Positions 17,901 through 25,137 of a stretch of DNA of 64,000 nucleotides are shown one piece after another (within the stretch, counting starts at the first letter, position 1; the number at the start of each line of letters is the position of its first letter). This DNA comes from Paenibacillus sabuli (GTDB lineage: Bacteria > Bacillota > Bacilli > Paenibacillales > Paenibacillaceae). A program made the position numbers and the translations under genes. Below the pieces are notes generated by a model, which was given only the letters and a program-made list of their open reading frames with translations, had not been told where the DNA came from and made no database searches. The stretch lies in contig NZ_JACXIZ010000015.1 in NCBI RefSeq assembly GCF_014705605.1, forward strand, positions 62,001 to 126,000, given 5' to 3'.

Positions 17901-18371
17901 GACCGTCCGATTACGCGTGCGGAATTTACGGCTCTGCTGGTGCGCGCACTTGGCTTGACGCAAGCTTCGGCGGACCAGGCACTCCCGTTCGCGGATGTGG
18001 CGCCGACCGATTGGTATGCCGGAGCGGCGCGCGCAGCGTATGGGGCGGGCTTGATCGCGGGCAATGCCGACGGCACGCTGCGGCCGAATGCGACGATTTC
18101 GCGTGAAGAGCTGGCGGTCATGCTGGTGCGCGCCGCCGACTTCACCGGCCGCAATTCCGTAGGGCTGCTGAAGCCAGCTGGTCTGGACCGCTTCGCCGAT
18201 GCAGATACGATCTCCCGCTGGTCAGCCGACGCCGTCATCACCGTAGTAGGACTGGAGCTGATGCAAGGCGTCGCAGATGGCGCATTCGCACCGCAGGCCC
18301 AAGCGACACGCGCACAGAGCGCGGTCGTGCTGGCGCGCCTGCTGCGCCTGCTGGGATTGATTGACGGTTGA
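14946..18371 (+). CDS. SLH-anchored multidomain surface protein
   Basis: Secreted 1141-residue protein. A signal peptide (MQRIPFISLCLLLVSMSMAG region, cut near AQGA) is followed by GLUG-type repeats (GGLIGS, GGLIGQF, GGLIGG) to about residue 275. Then come a putative Ig (He_PIG) domain (SWQASGLPEGLTLNSGGAIA) and a Big_2 domain (VTWSSSAPEVATVDATG). A carboxypeptidase-regulatory/CnaB-like domain and a Pro-Glu-Pro linker (17028-17130) come next, then an unrecognised beta domain. Three SLH domains at the C-terminus bind secondary cell-wall polymer and hold it at the cell surface. GTG 14946 is preceded by GAGGAGG with 9-base spacing. No catalytic motif is visible, so an adhesin or structural role is likeliest. 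Confidence 0.85.
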   Translation: MMQRIPFISLCLLLVSMSMAGLIPRAQGAGPDSEAPPVRQGWVTVSTAAQLAYVSAHQADYLEAQLRLDGNVDLTGYDWVPIGGNGAPAFTGLFDGGGYSLTGLTLDSSLEEAGLFGTLSGTARHLSLDVDLSGAQYAGALAGKTDGASVTFVAASGRVAGGVDDTITATGGLAGLAVNSSISRVSSRVAVTGGTAPNVYAGGLIGSHGAGSTRDAYATGAVTSVDGGYLHIGGLIGQFIFGSLATSYAAGPVSGSAMYMVSGGLIGGLDFEWTMTDNYFDLEATGQPAGAYGDAQPGIAALTTSQMRTQSEYAGWDYAAAWAIAPSVNDGYPYLRPQVLSDSLPTGKKDMPYTAVLEGFDGAAQGLSWQASGLPEGLTLNSGGAIAGTPEQSGRFDVSVVATDAGEAAATASLQLEVSEDASPVQGLSVLPGTALGSVSFTAATEMAGHAFAYRLDDGGIEQRPLRGEQLPGDALSYALGSDISGAREGDALIVYETDTGGAIWAWSRVMLTAAHIRQPVAVSGVTLTPASLTLTAGGAASALSAVVAPADATDPAVTWSSSAPEVATVDATGQVTPVEPGLATITVTTTDGGHTASTAVTVEVPPPLTGAVAGAVYSAAGVAIPEARVTIQGDSTWTDVDGQFRLEGLSAGTHPLAVEADGYVSEERLVSVVAGETVQTGAIELALLLPVDPDPEPEPEPEPEPEPGPEPQPEPEPEPEPEPGPQPGKPQSELDSQQLHIRLDGQSVPVTALYGSSADGRPQLRVLPAARLLAAAFDGAARVTLKVDNPVPVVRLELPGTAVRSILEQQPAAELRLVVRGASFTVPLRVWQDAAPDEEPTIVIAVASTAAESQVARGLAALDGEATLLAAPYEFVLLAGASELRDFDGLYLERAFELREGASTKTSTVLWLDDRLQPHFVPAVFGTVDGAPAATFYAPQGSLFAAVSSERRLDDVAAHWARREIELLAAKRLLEGTAAHAFEPDRPITRAEFTALLVRALGLTQASADQALPFADVAPTDWYAGAARAAYGAGLIAGNADGTLRPNATISREELAVMLVRAADFTGRNSVGLLKPAGLDRFADADTISRWSADAVITVVGLELMQGVADGAFAPQAQATRAQSAVVLARLLRLLGLIDG

Positions 18372-18426
18372 CCCAGGGAACCGTATCATCGGTACGGCAC
18401 AAGCGGAGTATAGAATTGGGTGGTCA

Positions 18427-18455
18427 TTGACACAAGCGAATGACATGCATATAAT
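18427..18455 (+). promoter_or_regulatory. consensus sigma-A promoter of the acetyltransferase leader
   Basis: TTGACA at 18427-18432, a 17-base spacer and TATAAT at 18450-18455: both hexamers are perfect consensus. Transcription should start near 18462, giving a leader of about 255 bases before the acetyltransferase. A promoter this strong fits a gene held off by premature termination. Confidence 0.9.
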
Positions 18456-18490
18456 AACGTTATAAAATTTGGCAAGGAGGCTGATGTGAA

Positions 18491-18568
18491 ATGAAAAAAC
18501 GAATGATGAATGCGCATAATCCATATGCTTACCACACATTGGTCTCTTCGGACGAACAAGGATCTTAA
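18491..18568 (+). CDS. 25-residue leader peptide
   Basis: Small reading frame of 25 codons, MKKRMMNAHNPYAY followed by HTLVSSDEQGS, with a near-perfect Shine-Dalgarno AAGGAGG (18474-18480) ten bases before its ATG. It lies between a consensus promoter and two tandem terminators upstream of an acetyltransferase. Its position and strong ribosome site point to a regulatory leader whose translation is sensed, not a functional protein. Ribosome stalling by an antibiotic on this frame is the inferred signal, as for known Bacillus and Staphylococcus resistance leaders. The stop codon abuts an 8-bp hairpin (GCTATGTG with CACATAGC, 18571-18600). Confidence 0.65.
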   Translation: MKKRMMNAHNPYAYHTLVSSDEQGS

Positions 18569-18607
18569 ACGCTATGTGCAACTAGTTGATGACACATAGC
18601 CGTTCCG

Positions 18608-18650
18608 ATGCCGCAGGAGACCTTATAGGTTTCTTGCGGCATTTTTTTTT
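18608..18650 (+). terminator. attenuator terminator 1
   Basis: Stem 18608-18622 against 18628-18642 (15 pairs including two G-U) with loop TTATA, then a run of nine Ts. It lies in the leader between the 25-codon frame and the acetyltransferase. Its 3' arm can instead pair with the 5' arm of terminator 2. Confidence 0.85.
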
Positions 18651-18657
18651 GCGTATG

Positions 18658-18683
18658 CCGCAGGATAGTTCTGCGGTTTTTTT
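18658..18683 (+). terminator. attenuator terminator 2
   Basis: CCGCAGGA (18658-18665) pairs with TTCTGCGG (18669-18676), loop TAG, followed by seven Ts. The sequence ATGCCGCAGGA (18655-18665) repeats the 5' arm of terminator 1, so it can pair with 18632-18642 and disrupt both terminators at once. Confidence 0.8.
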
Positions 18684-18718
18684 GTTCAAAAATTCATCCA
18701 TTTCAGGAGGAACGTTCA

Positions 18719-19165
18719 ATGGGAATTCATCTTGAGCCCGTGTCGGCCGATAACTGGTATGCGTGTACGAAACTAAAAGTTAAACCCGAGCAACAACCAG
18801 TTTTTCCGGCACCTGTTGTTTATTGGATCGCTGAGTCTAAATTTGTGGATGATTTTGAACTGCGTGCAGTATATTGGGAGACTGATCTAGTCGGTTTTAT
18901 TGTTTTTTGCAAGCATCCGGACGAGGAGGGAAACTATTGGATACCGGCCTTGATGATCGATGAAAAGCATCAAGGTAAAGGCTTCGGAAAGTCAGCCATG
19001 CATGAGCTCATCGCGAATATGCGCTCCATGAAATGCAAGCGAATCATGATCGGACACCGCCCGGATAACCGGATTGCCGGAGCGTTGTATGAAGCACTGG
19101 GATTCAAGAAGGTAAGTGAGGCAGCAATCGATGGCGAAATCATACGTTTGCTGCAGCTTTCTTAA
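18719..19165 (+). CDS. GNAT acetyltransferase (BltD/SpeG-like) under attenuation
   Basis: 148-residue GCN5-related N-acetyltransferase. The acetyl-CoA loop is visible as IDEKHQGKGFGKSAMHELI (R/Q-x-x-G-x-G/A pattern), followed by the conserved region NRIAGALYEALGFKKV. Similarity to spermidine acetyltransferases such as BltD is apparent in YWETDLVGF and the C-terminal layout. The coding sequence is clearly less GC-rich than the flanking genes, which suggests acquisition by transfer. It has AGGAGG upstream. Because the leader carries a stalled-ribosome type of attenuator, a substrate that is a ribosome-targeting antibiotic, or a polyamine linked to such stress, is inferred. The acceptor cannot be read from sequence. 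Confidence 0.8.
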   Translation: MGIHLEPVSADNWYACTKLKVKPEQQPVFPAPVVYWIAESKFVDDFELRAVYWETDLVGFIVFCKHPDEEGNYWIPALMIDEKHQGKGFGKSAMHELIANMRSMKCKRIMIGHRPDNRIAGALYEALGFKKVSEAAIDGEIIRLLQLS

Positions 19166-19319
19166 CCTGCAATGACTTCCTATAGCAGCTTGTCGGCAGT
19201 CATTTGCCAGTAATAATGGTAAAAAAAGCGCAGGATTAAGTTCTGAAACAGTCAGAACGGCACGACGCTTATGGACGAGGCTGACTTTTCGATGGTAGGA
19301 TTAAACAAAAGGGAGCGTG

Positions 19320-20138
19320 ATGGAGATGCAATTGGCAACGGCGGAGACGATCGCCGCAATCGAGCGCTCGGAGGTCGATTATACCGAGGATCGGCTGCTG
19401 GCGATGCAAGAGCGCGAAGGCAATCCGGAGGGCATCGAACTCAGACGCTTCGGCTCGGCATTGTGCCTGTATAGCCGAACGATGCCGTGGCCGGGCTTCA
19501 ATACGGTCAAGGGACTGTCTTCGGACGACGCAGGCGAGCTTGACGCCATCCTCGATTTTTATGCCGCCCGCGGTCGCAAGGTCCAATTCGAGCTCGTGCC
19601 TTCCCGTGTGGACGCGCCGCTCTTGGAGGCGCTTGGGGACAGAGGCTTTATTCCGTCCGGGCATCACACCTCGATGGCCGGGCCGCCGATCGAGCAGCCG
19701 CTTCAACTGCCGCCAGGCGTAGTGATTCGTCAAGCGGGCGCAGGCGACTATGACGCCTATGCCGCGATTCATTGCGCGGCCTTCGGGCTGCCCGCGAGCG
19801 GCATCGCGCCTGTCGCGGCGAACAATGCCGTGCTGCACGGCCGCGCCGGCTGGAGCGTCTGGCTGGCTGAGGTGTCGGGCGAACCTGCGGCGGCAGCGGT
19901 CCTGTATGAGCATGGCGGCGTCGCCTCGCTCACCTTTGCCGGGACGATGCCGGCTTATCGGGGCAGGGGCTTGCACGGCCTGCTGTTGCGGCACCGTCTG
20001 AACAGGGCGGCAAGCAGCGGCTGCAGCCTCGTCGCCGGACAATGCGCTTTTTTGTCGGCCAGCCACCGCAATATGGAGCGGGCCGGGCTGCAGGTGGCCT
20101 ATGTCCGCTCGACATGGATGCGGCGTCCGGAGCGCTGA
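19320..20138 (+). CDS. GNAT-family N-acetyltransferase (two-domain)
   Basis: About 272 residues. The C-terminal half (about 135-270) is a GNAT fold: VIRQAGAGDYDAYAAIHCAAF, then the acetyl-CoA motif FAGTMPAYRGRGLHGLLLRHRL, and a terminal SHRNMERAGLQVAYVR. The N-terminal half is a shorter degenerate GNAT-like domain containing PWPGFNTVKGL, as in tandem-GNAT proteins. Starts at GTG 19317, ATG 19320 or ATG 19326 share one ribosome site (AAAAGGGAG). Substrate unknown. It stands alone and converges on the DUF4363-like gene. Confidence 0.8.
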   Translation: MEMQLATAETIAAIERSEVDYTEDRLLAMQEREGNPEGIELRRFGSALCLYSRTMPWPGFNTVKGLSSDDAGELDAILDFYAARGRKVQFELVPSRVDAPLLEALGDRGFIPSGHHTSMAGPPIEQPLQLPPGVVIRQAGAGDYDAYAAIHCAAFGLPASGIAPVAANNAVLHGRAGWSVWLAEVSGEPAAAAVLYEHGGVASLTFAGTMPAYRGRGLHGLLLRHRLNRAASSGCSLVAGQCAFLSASHRNMERAGLQVAYVRSTWMRRPER

Positions 20139-20167
20139 ACGCGTGTCCAGCGTGACCGAGCGCCGCT

Positions 20168-20488
20168 TCAATGCAGGCGATCCGTCAGTTGCGCTAGCTT
20201 CTCCCATGTTTTCAATGCTTTCGATTGATCCAGCACGGCCGTTTTCATCTCCAGCTCGTAAAGCGTGTCTTCAAATTTGTGATCCAAGGAGACGGGATGA
20301 TTTAATTTCACATATTGAAAATCATCGTCGATCCGACTTAACAGTTCTTCCGTTTCGTCCCAACGCGCTTGTTGGATGGTGTAGCGGAGCTCAGATACGT
20401 GGCGATCCAAGCGATCGACATCCGGCACTCCACAAGCTGCGGTGCCTGCGAGTAACAGCCATACAATAAAGCTAAGCGACAAGCGCAT
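20168..20488 (-). CDS. DUF4363-like lipoprotein
   Basis: About 106 residues. A hydrophobic N-terminus (SLSFIVWLLLAGTAAC) ends in a lipobox-like cysteine, followed by a helical soluble part with WDETEELLSRI and WEKLAQLTDRLH. It resembles the DUF4363 family of small membrane-linked proteins often found beside DUF421 genes, and a DUF421 gene is indeed divergent here. ATG 20488 has no ribosome site of its own; it may be translated by coupling from a short upstream frame (20490-20591) whose stop is one base away. In-frame upstream starts to 20584 are possible but would add an unlikely hydrophilic extension before the signal sequence. Function unknown. Confidence 0.6.
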   Translation of the reverse strand: MRLSLSFIVWLLLAGTAACGVPDVDRLDRHVSELRYTIQQARWDETEELLSRIDDDFQYVKLNHPVSLDHKFEDTLYELEMKTAVLDQSKALKTWEKLAQLTDRLH

Positions 20489-20489
20489 T

Positions 20490-20591
20490 TCAATGAGCGG
20501 CGCACTGGGCGGCGCGCGTATACGTTTGTACATGGGCGTGCCTAAAGCGGAAGCCGGTTGAATTTTGCTGCCGCAATGGTGCAATGGTCAT
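20490..20591 (-). CDS. possible 33-residue upstream frame coupled to the DUF4363-like gene
   Basis: ATG 20591 has GGGAGGT just upstream, the only good ribosome site in front of the lipoprotein gene. The frame runs 33 codons and stops (TGA 20492-20490) one base before the lipoprotein ATG. The peptide has no recognisable feature. It is either a translation-coupling leader or a sign that the gene's 5' end has been rearranged. Confidence 0.25.
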   Translation of the reverse strand: MTIAPLRQQNSTGFRFRHAHVQTYTRAAQCAAH

Positions 20592-20722
20592 TTTTCTACC
20601 TCCCGAATCGCATTTTTTATAGCATTTGAATTCCGTTCCCCGCCTATTCACGGATTAGCATAAGCACGCTGCATACTCGCAACTGTGATTTGGCATCCTT
20701 TGCATAAAAGGAGGGCGAAGGA

Positions 20723-21454
20723 ATGAGTGTTGTTTATCAGTTTGTATGCACGCCAATCGCCGTTTTTTTGGCAGGGTATCTGCTTTTGCGGTTGCTTGGA
20801 AAAAAAGCCGTCGCCGAAATGACCAGTTTTGAGCTGCTCATTGTTTTAATTTTGGGGAATTCCATATCCGAACCGATCGTCACGAAACGATTGGAGGTCG
20901 CCATCTGGTACTCCTTTGCCGTCGTGCTTGTTTATTTGGTTCTGCTTCGACTGGAACTCGTGAAACCTTTTAAAAAATGGCTTTCCTCGAGCCCAACCGT
21001 GCTCATACGAGGGGGAGATATTGATGAGCAGGGCTTAAAGCATGCGAAATTGTCGGTGGAGCAGTTGATTCAACAGCTGCGAATCAAAGGATATGAAAAC
21101 TGCGCGGATATTTCGCTTTGCTTGATGGAGGGCTCGGGGCATATCAGCGTCATCCCAAAAGCGGCGAAACGTCCGGTTCAGCCTGCCGATTTGCAGCTGT
21201 CTCCACCCCCGACGTTCATCCCCGTCCCGCTCATCATCGACGGATCATTGGTTGAACAAAATCTGCAGTATTTGCACAAAACCAAAAACTGGCTGGCCCA
21301 ACAGCTGCAGGCGCATGGCCACACGATTCAAAATATGAGCGGAATTACGCTGGCTACATACAATCAAGATGGCAATCTGAATCTGGATACGACCGCCCTG
21401 TCGCAAATCGGCGGCGCAGCGAACTATAAGCCGGGCGATGATAACCGCGAGTAG
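20723..21454 (+). CDS. DUF421 (YetF/YkjA-like) membrane protein
   Basis: 243-residue protein of the DUF421/YetF family. Three N-terminal helices (FVCTPIAVFLAGYLLLRLLG; SFELLIVLILGNSISEPIV; IWYSFAVVLVYLVLLRLEL) are followed by a cytoplasmic YetF domain with PTVLIRGGDIDEQGL and LRIKGYENCADISLCLMEG, typical of the family. A strong Shine-Dalgarno (aaaaggaggg) precedes ATG 20723. The family is common in spore-formers, including spore-membrane proteins, but its biochemical role is not settled. Base composition is lower in GC than the genes on either side. Divergent DUF4363-like gene 235 bases away. Confidence 0.85.
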   Translation: MSVVYQFVCTPIAVFLAGYLLLRLLGKKAVAEMTSFELLIVLILGNSISEPIVTKRLEVAIWYSFAVVLVYLVLLRLELVKPFKKWLSSSPTVLIRGGDIDEQGLKHAKLSVEQLIQQLRIKGYENCADISLCLMEGSGHISVIPKAAKRPVQPADLQLSPPPTFIPVPLIIDGSLVEQNLQYLHKTKNWLAQQLQAHGHTIQNMSGITLATYNQDGNLNLDTTALSQIGGAANYKPGDDNRE

Positions 21455-21516
21455 GGAAGGAACAAAAACAAAGAGCGACCGAGACGGCCGCCCTTGCAAT
21501 GAAGGGAGACAGACAC

Positions 21517-22452
21517 ATGAACCCGGCTGATCATGCGATTCCAAGCGCGAACGAGCTGACCGCTGCGATCCCGGAATTGGCAGATTGTGTGGCGATCGAG
21601 CCGATTGACAAGGGGTATTCGGGCGATATCAAGCTCCGCGCGACGCTGGTTGACGGCAGCTCGTACCTGCTGCGCCTGTTCGACCGTCAGACGCTGCCGT
21701 CACGCGCGGCGGAATTCGAGCTGCTGCGGACGCTGGAGGGCAAGGACGTGCGCTGCTCGCGGCCGGTGCGGCTGGGCGCTTTTGAGCAAGGGGACAACGG
21801 CTACATGCTCCTGCGCTATATCGAAGGCAGAGACGGCGAGGCGCAGATCGGCGCGTACCCGCCTCTGACCCAATACCGCATCGGCTGCGAGGCGGGCGAG
21901 CAGCTGCGACTGATGCACAGCATCGGCGCGCCCGCCGACGTGCCGGGCTGGGCGCAGCGCAAAATCGCCAAGCATCGTTCGTATGCGGAGCGCTATCGCA
22001 GGCTCGGGGTACGGTTCGCAGGCGGCGAGCGCGTGCTCGACTGGATTGCAACGAATTTGGATGCCATGGACGGCAGCGCCAACGTTTTTCAGCACGACGA
22101 TTTTCATTTGAACAACCTGATTTTACGCAATGGGAAATTAGCCGGTGTTATCGATTTTGAACGCTACGACTGGGGCGATCCGGCGCATGATTTTCTGAAG
22201 CTCGGCTTTTTTTGCCGCCAACTGAGCGTGCCTTATGCGGTGGGCCAGATTCGAGGCTATTTTTACGGAGGCGAACCTGACGCGCTTTTTTGGCGGCGGT
22301 ACGCCTTGTATGTCGCGATGTGCACGATCTCGTCGGCCGTCTGGACGGCCGAGACGGTGCCGGGCGAGCTGGATGCGATGCTGGAGCGCATCGGCGGCGT
22401 GATGGACGATCACGACGGCTTCGAGCGCGTGCGGCCGAGGTGGTACGCTTGA
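21517..22452 (+). CDS. APH-type phosphotransferase
   Basis: 311-residue small-molecule kinase of the aminoglycoside phosphotransferase/choline kinase fold. The Brenner catalytic motif is FQHDDFHLNNLI and the metal-binding motif GVIDFERYDWGDPAHDF. ATG 21517 with GAAGGGAGA upstream is chosen over ATG 21499. The true acceptor could be an antibiotic, sugar or metabolite; the family is broad and no resistance claim is justified. It is followed 18 bases later by a methyltransferase, and then by a PLP enzyme, so the three may form one transcript. Confidence 0.85.
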   Translation: MNPADHAIPSANELTAAIPELADCVAIEPIDKGYSGDIKLRATLVDGSSYLLRLFDRQTLPSRAAEFELLRTLEGKDVRCSRPVRLGAFEQGDNGYMLLRYIEGRDGEAQIGAYPPLTQYRIGCEAGEQLRLMHSIGAPADVPGWAQRKIAKHRSYAERYRRLGVRFAGGERVLDWIATNLDAMDGSANVFQHDDFHLNNLILRNGKLAGVIDFERYDWGDPAHDFLKLGFFCRQLSVPYAVGQIRGYFYGGEPDALFWRRYALYVAMCTISSAVWTAETVPGELDAMLERIGGVMDDHDGFERVRPRWYA

Positions 22453-22470
22453 CGGACTGGGGGATCAATC

Positions 22471-23220
22471 ATGAAACAAAATCAATACGACGACGCTTCT
22501 TTTTTTAAGGCGTATAGCCAAATGCCGCGCTCGGTGCAAGGCTTGGAGGGCGCGGGCGAATGGCCGGTGCTGCGCGGCATGCTGCCCGAGCTCGCGGGCA
22601 AGCGCGTGCTGGATCTGGGTTGCGGCTTCGGCTGGCATAGCCGCTATGCAGCGGAGCAAGGCGCCGCCCGCGTGCTCGGCCTCGATCTGTCGGAGCGCAT
22701 GCTTGAGCGGGCGCGGGCCGAGTGTGACGACTCGCGCATCGAGTATCGCTTGGGCGCGATTGAAGACATAGGTGCGATCGAAGATCTGGACGGCGGAGAA
22801 GCGGCATTCGATGTTGTGCTGAGCTCGCTGGCGTTGCATTATGTCGAGGATTATGGAGCCGTATGCGCGCGCGTCCAGCGCTGCCTGGCTCCCGGCGGAC
22901 GCTTCGTGCTGTCCGTGGAGCATCCGATCTTCACCGCGCGGGCTGCGCAGGATTGGCATTACGGCCCGCAGGGCGAGCGGCTGCATTGGCCGGTCGACGA
23001 GTACCAGACGCAGGGCAGTCGGGAGACGTCTTTCCTCGGCTCGCACGTGGTCAAGTACCACCGCACCGTGGCGGCGTACATGAACCTGCTGCTGCAGGCG
23101 GGCTTTGCCGTGCGCGAGGTCGCGGAGCCGGCACCCGCCGCGCATCTGATGGACGTGCCGGGCATGCGGGACGAGCTGCGCCGGCCGATGTTTCTGATCA
23201 TCGCCGCCGATCGCGTTTGA
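22471..23220 (+). CDS. class I SAM-dependent methyltransferase
   Basis: 249 residues. The SAM-binding motif I is VLDLGCGFGWHSRYA and the acidic motif II is VLGLDLSERMLERA. Motif III-like DVVLSSLALHYVEDY and the post-core LAPGGRFVLSVEHPIF complete the Methyltransf_11/25 pattern. The C-terminal half contains HRTVAAYMNLLLQAGF, the usual lid and substrate-binding part. It starts 18 bases after the kinase gene. Substrate unknown; small-molecule methylation is likeliest. Confidence 0.87.
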   Translation: MKQNQYDDASFFKAYSQMPRSVQGLEGAGEWPVLRGMLPELAGKRVLDLGCGFGWHSRYAAEQGAARVLGLDLSERMLERARAECDDSRIEYRLGAIEDIGAIEDLDGGEAAFDVVLSSLALHYVEDYGAVCARVQRCLAPGGRFVLSVEHPIFTARAAQDWHYGPQGERLHWPVDEYQTQGSRETSFLGSHVVKYHRTVAAYMNLLLQAGFAVREVAEPAPAAHLMDVPGMRDELRRPMFLIIAADRV

Positions 23221-23292
23221 AATCCTCCTTCCTCGGCTATATAGGATGAAGAGTGCATCCCGACGGGTCCGATGCCGAGAGGAGGAGCAAGC

Positions 23293-24834
23293 ATGAATCA
23301 CTTGCAAAAAGAGCAGTTGATCGCCGAATTCGACTGGGCGGAGCAGTTCGCCGCCGAGACGCTGCGCCTGCCGGCCGAGCTGGAGGCGATCGAGCGCGGC
23401 GATCGCAAGGCCGATCTGGACGAGCTGGAGTGGCTGCTGGCTGGGGTGCGCAGTAAGCTGGAAGCCTACGGGAGAGCGTATCCCGCGGACACTTTTTCCA
23501 GGCAGCTGGGCGACGCCTTCCGGGCCCGGCTGGAGCGGCTGCAAGCGAGCATCCAAGCCGGCTGCCGCGCGCCGGAGGCGTGCGAGTGGAACCGATTCCT
23601 CGCGTTGAAATACGAGCTGCGCACCCTCTACAAGCAGCTCGGCGGCGTGCTGGCCGGCAGCGACTGGCAGACGCCGTGCGTCAAAACGAAGCCGCCTGAG
23701 CCGGGCGTGCCGGAGGAGAGCGGCTATGCGCAGTCCGAGCAAGGGACCTATACTCGCGCCTATGGCAGCGAAGTGGTGAAGGCGTACGAGCGACAGGTGC
23801 TGCAGGCCTACTACGATTGCCCGGGCGAGCAGGACCTGCCGTGCGCGGGATATACCGTATCTTCCGGTATGAAGGCGCTGGAGCTGGCGCTGCTCGGCTA
23901 TCGCCGTTTCACCGGTCAGCAGGCGCCGTTTTACTGGCAGGAGGGCTTCTACGGAGAAGGTGTCGAGCTGACGGAGCTGCTGCTGGATCGGCCGCAATGT
24001 CTTGCCTCTGCCGAGCTGATTGCCCGGATCGAAGCGGGCGAGCGGATCGGCGGTCTGCTGGTGGACCCCGGGATGAGCTATCCGGTGCGGCCGCCGGTCC
24101 CCCTCGAGCGGCTCATGCAGGCGCTGGCGAACCATCGCCAGGCCGAGCCGATGTATGTGATCGTCGACCGCACGTTGACGAGTCTGGCCAACCCGCTGTT
24201 CGCCCGCTATGCGGCGGAGCTGCCGGAGCATATCGTACTGATCAGCGTCGAGAGCGGCATCAAGTATCTGCAGTACGGCTTCGATATGGCCAGCATCGGC
24301 TACCTGACTGTGACGGAGCGCGGGCTCAGGCAGTCGGAGCGCCGCGAAGCATGGGAGGCGCTGGCGGGCCTGCTCGGCGCCGGCGCCGAGCCAAGCGTCG
24401 TGCGCCAGCTGCCGCAGCCGGACTGGGCGCGCGTGGCAGCCAGGCTCGAACGCCTCGGACGCAATGCCTGGTGGGTCGATGCCTACTTGACGTATGCTCG
24501 CCGCTCGGGACGAATCGAAGCGTACGCGCGCACCGTCGATCCTTCGCCGCTGTACCGGATCGGCGAGACGCCCTGGATCGGGGCGGTGTTCTATATTCGG
24601 TTGCCGGGGCTGGAGCGGCAGGAGCAGGTGGAGCGCTGGGTCGACCGCACGACGGCCAGCGTGCCGGAGGAGGAGCATCTTGTCTCGGGCGGCAGCTTTG
24701 GCTTCGACACGTTCCGCATGAATGCGGTCAGCGGCGCGAACGGAGGCGAAGCGGCGCTGCGCATCTCGGTCGGCCGCGAGCCGCTCGGCCAGCTCCTACG
24801 GCTGCTGCATGCGCTGCACCGCCGCTTGCCTTAG
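23293..24834 (+). CDS. divergent PLP enzyme of the Cys/Met-metabolism fold
   Basis: 513 residues. The last 370 or so match a fold-type-I PLP enzyme of the gamma-family. YTVSSGMKALELAL resembles the phosphate-binding SSGMAA loop, VDRTLTS the Asp-x-Thr motif, and ISVESGIKYLQYGFDMASIG the SATKYxxGHSD lysine motif, with Lys retained but GHSD lost. The first 130 residues are an extra helical region absent from ordinary cystathionine synthases and lyases. ATG 23293 has GAGGAGG upstream. Reaction unknown; the altered active-site loop argues against normal transsulfuration. The methyltransferase and kinase upstream hint at a small biosynthetic set. Confidence 0.7.
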   Translation: MNHLQKEQLIAEFDWAEQFAAETLRLPAELEAIERGDRKADLDELEWLLAGVRSKLEAYGRAYPADTFSRQLGDAFRARLERLQASIQAGCRAPEACEWNRFLALKYELRTLYKQLGGVLAGSDWQTPCVKTKPPEPGVPEESGYAQSEQGTYTRAYGSEVVKAYERQVLQAYYDCPGEQDLPCAGYTVSSGMKALELALLGYRRFTGQQAPFYWQEGFYGEGVELTELLLDRPQCLASAELIARIEAGERIGGLLVDPGMSYPVRPPVPLERLMQALANHRQAEPMYVIVDRTLTSLANPLFARYAAELPEHIVLISVESGIKYLQYGFDMASIGYLTVTERGLRQSERREAWEALAGLLGAGAEPSVVRQLPQPDWARVAARLERLGRNAWWVDAYLTYARRSGRIEAYARTVDPSPLYRIGETPWIGAVFYIRLPGLERQEQVERWVDRTTASVPEEEHLVSGGSFGFDTFRMNAVSGANGGEAALRISVGREPLGQLLRLLHALHRRLP

Positions 24835-25137
24835 CGGCGCGCCGAGACCGATCGCTAGCGGGCGGCTGCCTGGCGGAACTTCGAAATCATAGGCTTTTCT
24901 CCATCGCAATTTCGGACGCTTTGGCACTTTTTCACCACGTTGCCAGAGCCCGACGACATGCGCCCGGCATCTAGAGCCTGGAGTCTGTGTCAAAGGACAG
25001 ATGCATACAGGTGCATGGCCTCTGTCCTCCTAAGTCGATGTTTTAACGGTCACCAGCGGTAGCGCACAAAATAACGAGTACAACGCCCCACAGGAGCTTC
25101 TTTGCGGCAAGCATAGCCTGTTCAGGCCGACGATCAA
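24835..25137. other. gene-free stretch between convergent genes
   Basis: No coding sequence is supported. It holds one hairpin-forming dyad: AGGACAGATGCAT (24994-25006) faces GTGCAT (25011-25016) and TCTGTCCT (25021-25028). No T-tract follows on either strand, so it is not a standard terminator. Confidence 0.5.

Noticed and set aside
22465-24678. Long minus-strand frame of 737 codons opposite the methyltransferase and PLP genes
   Set aside because: Arg/His/Gln-rich composition typical of antisense frames in GC-rich DNA; no domain recognised, while the plus strand has clear motifs and ribosome sites.
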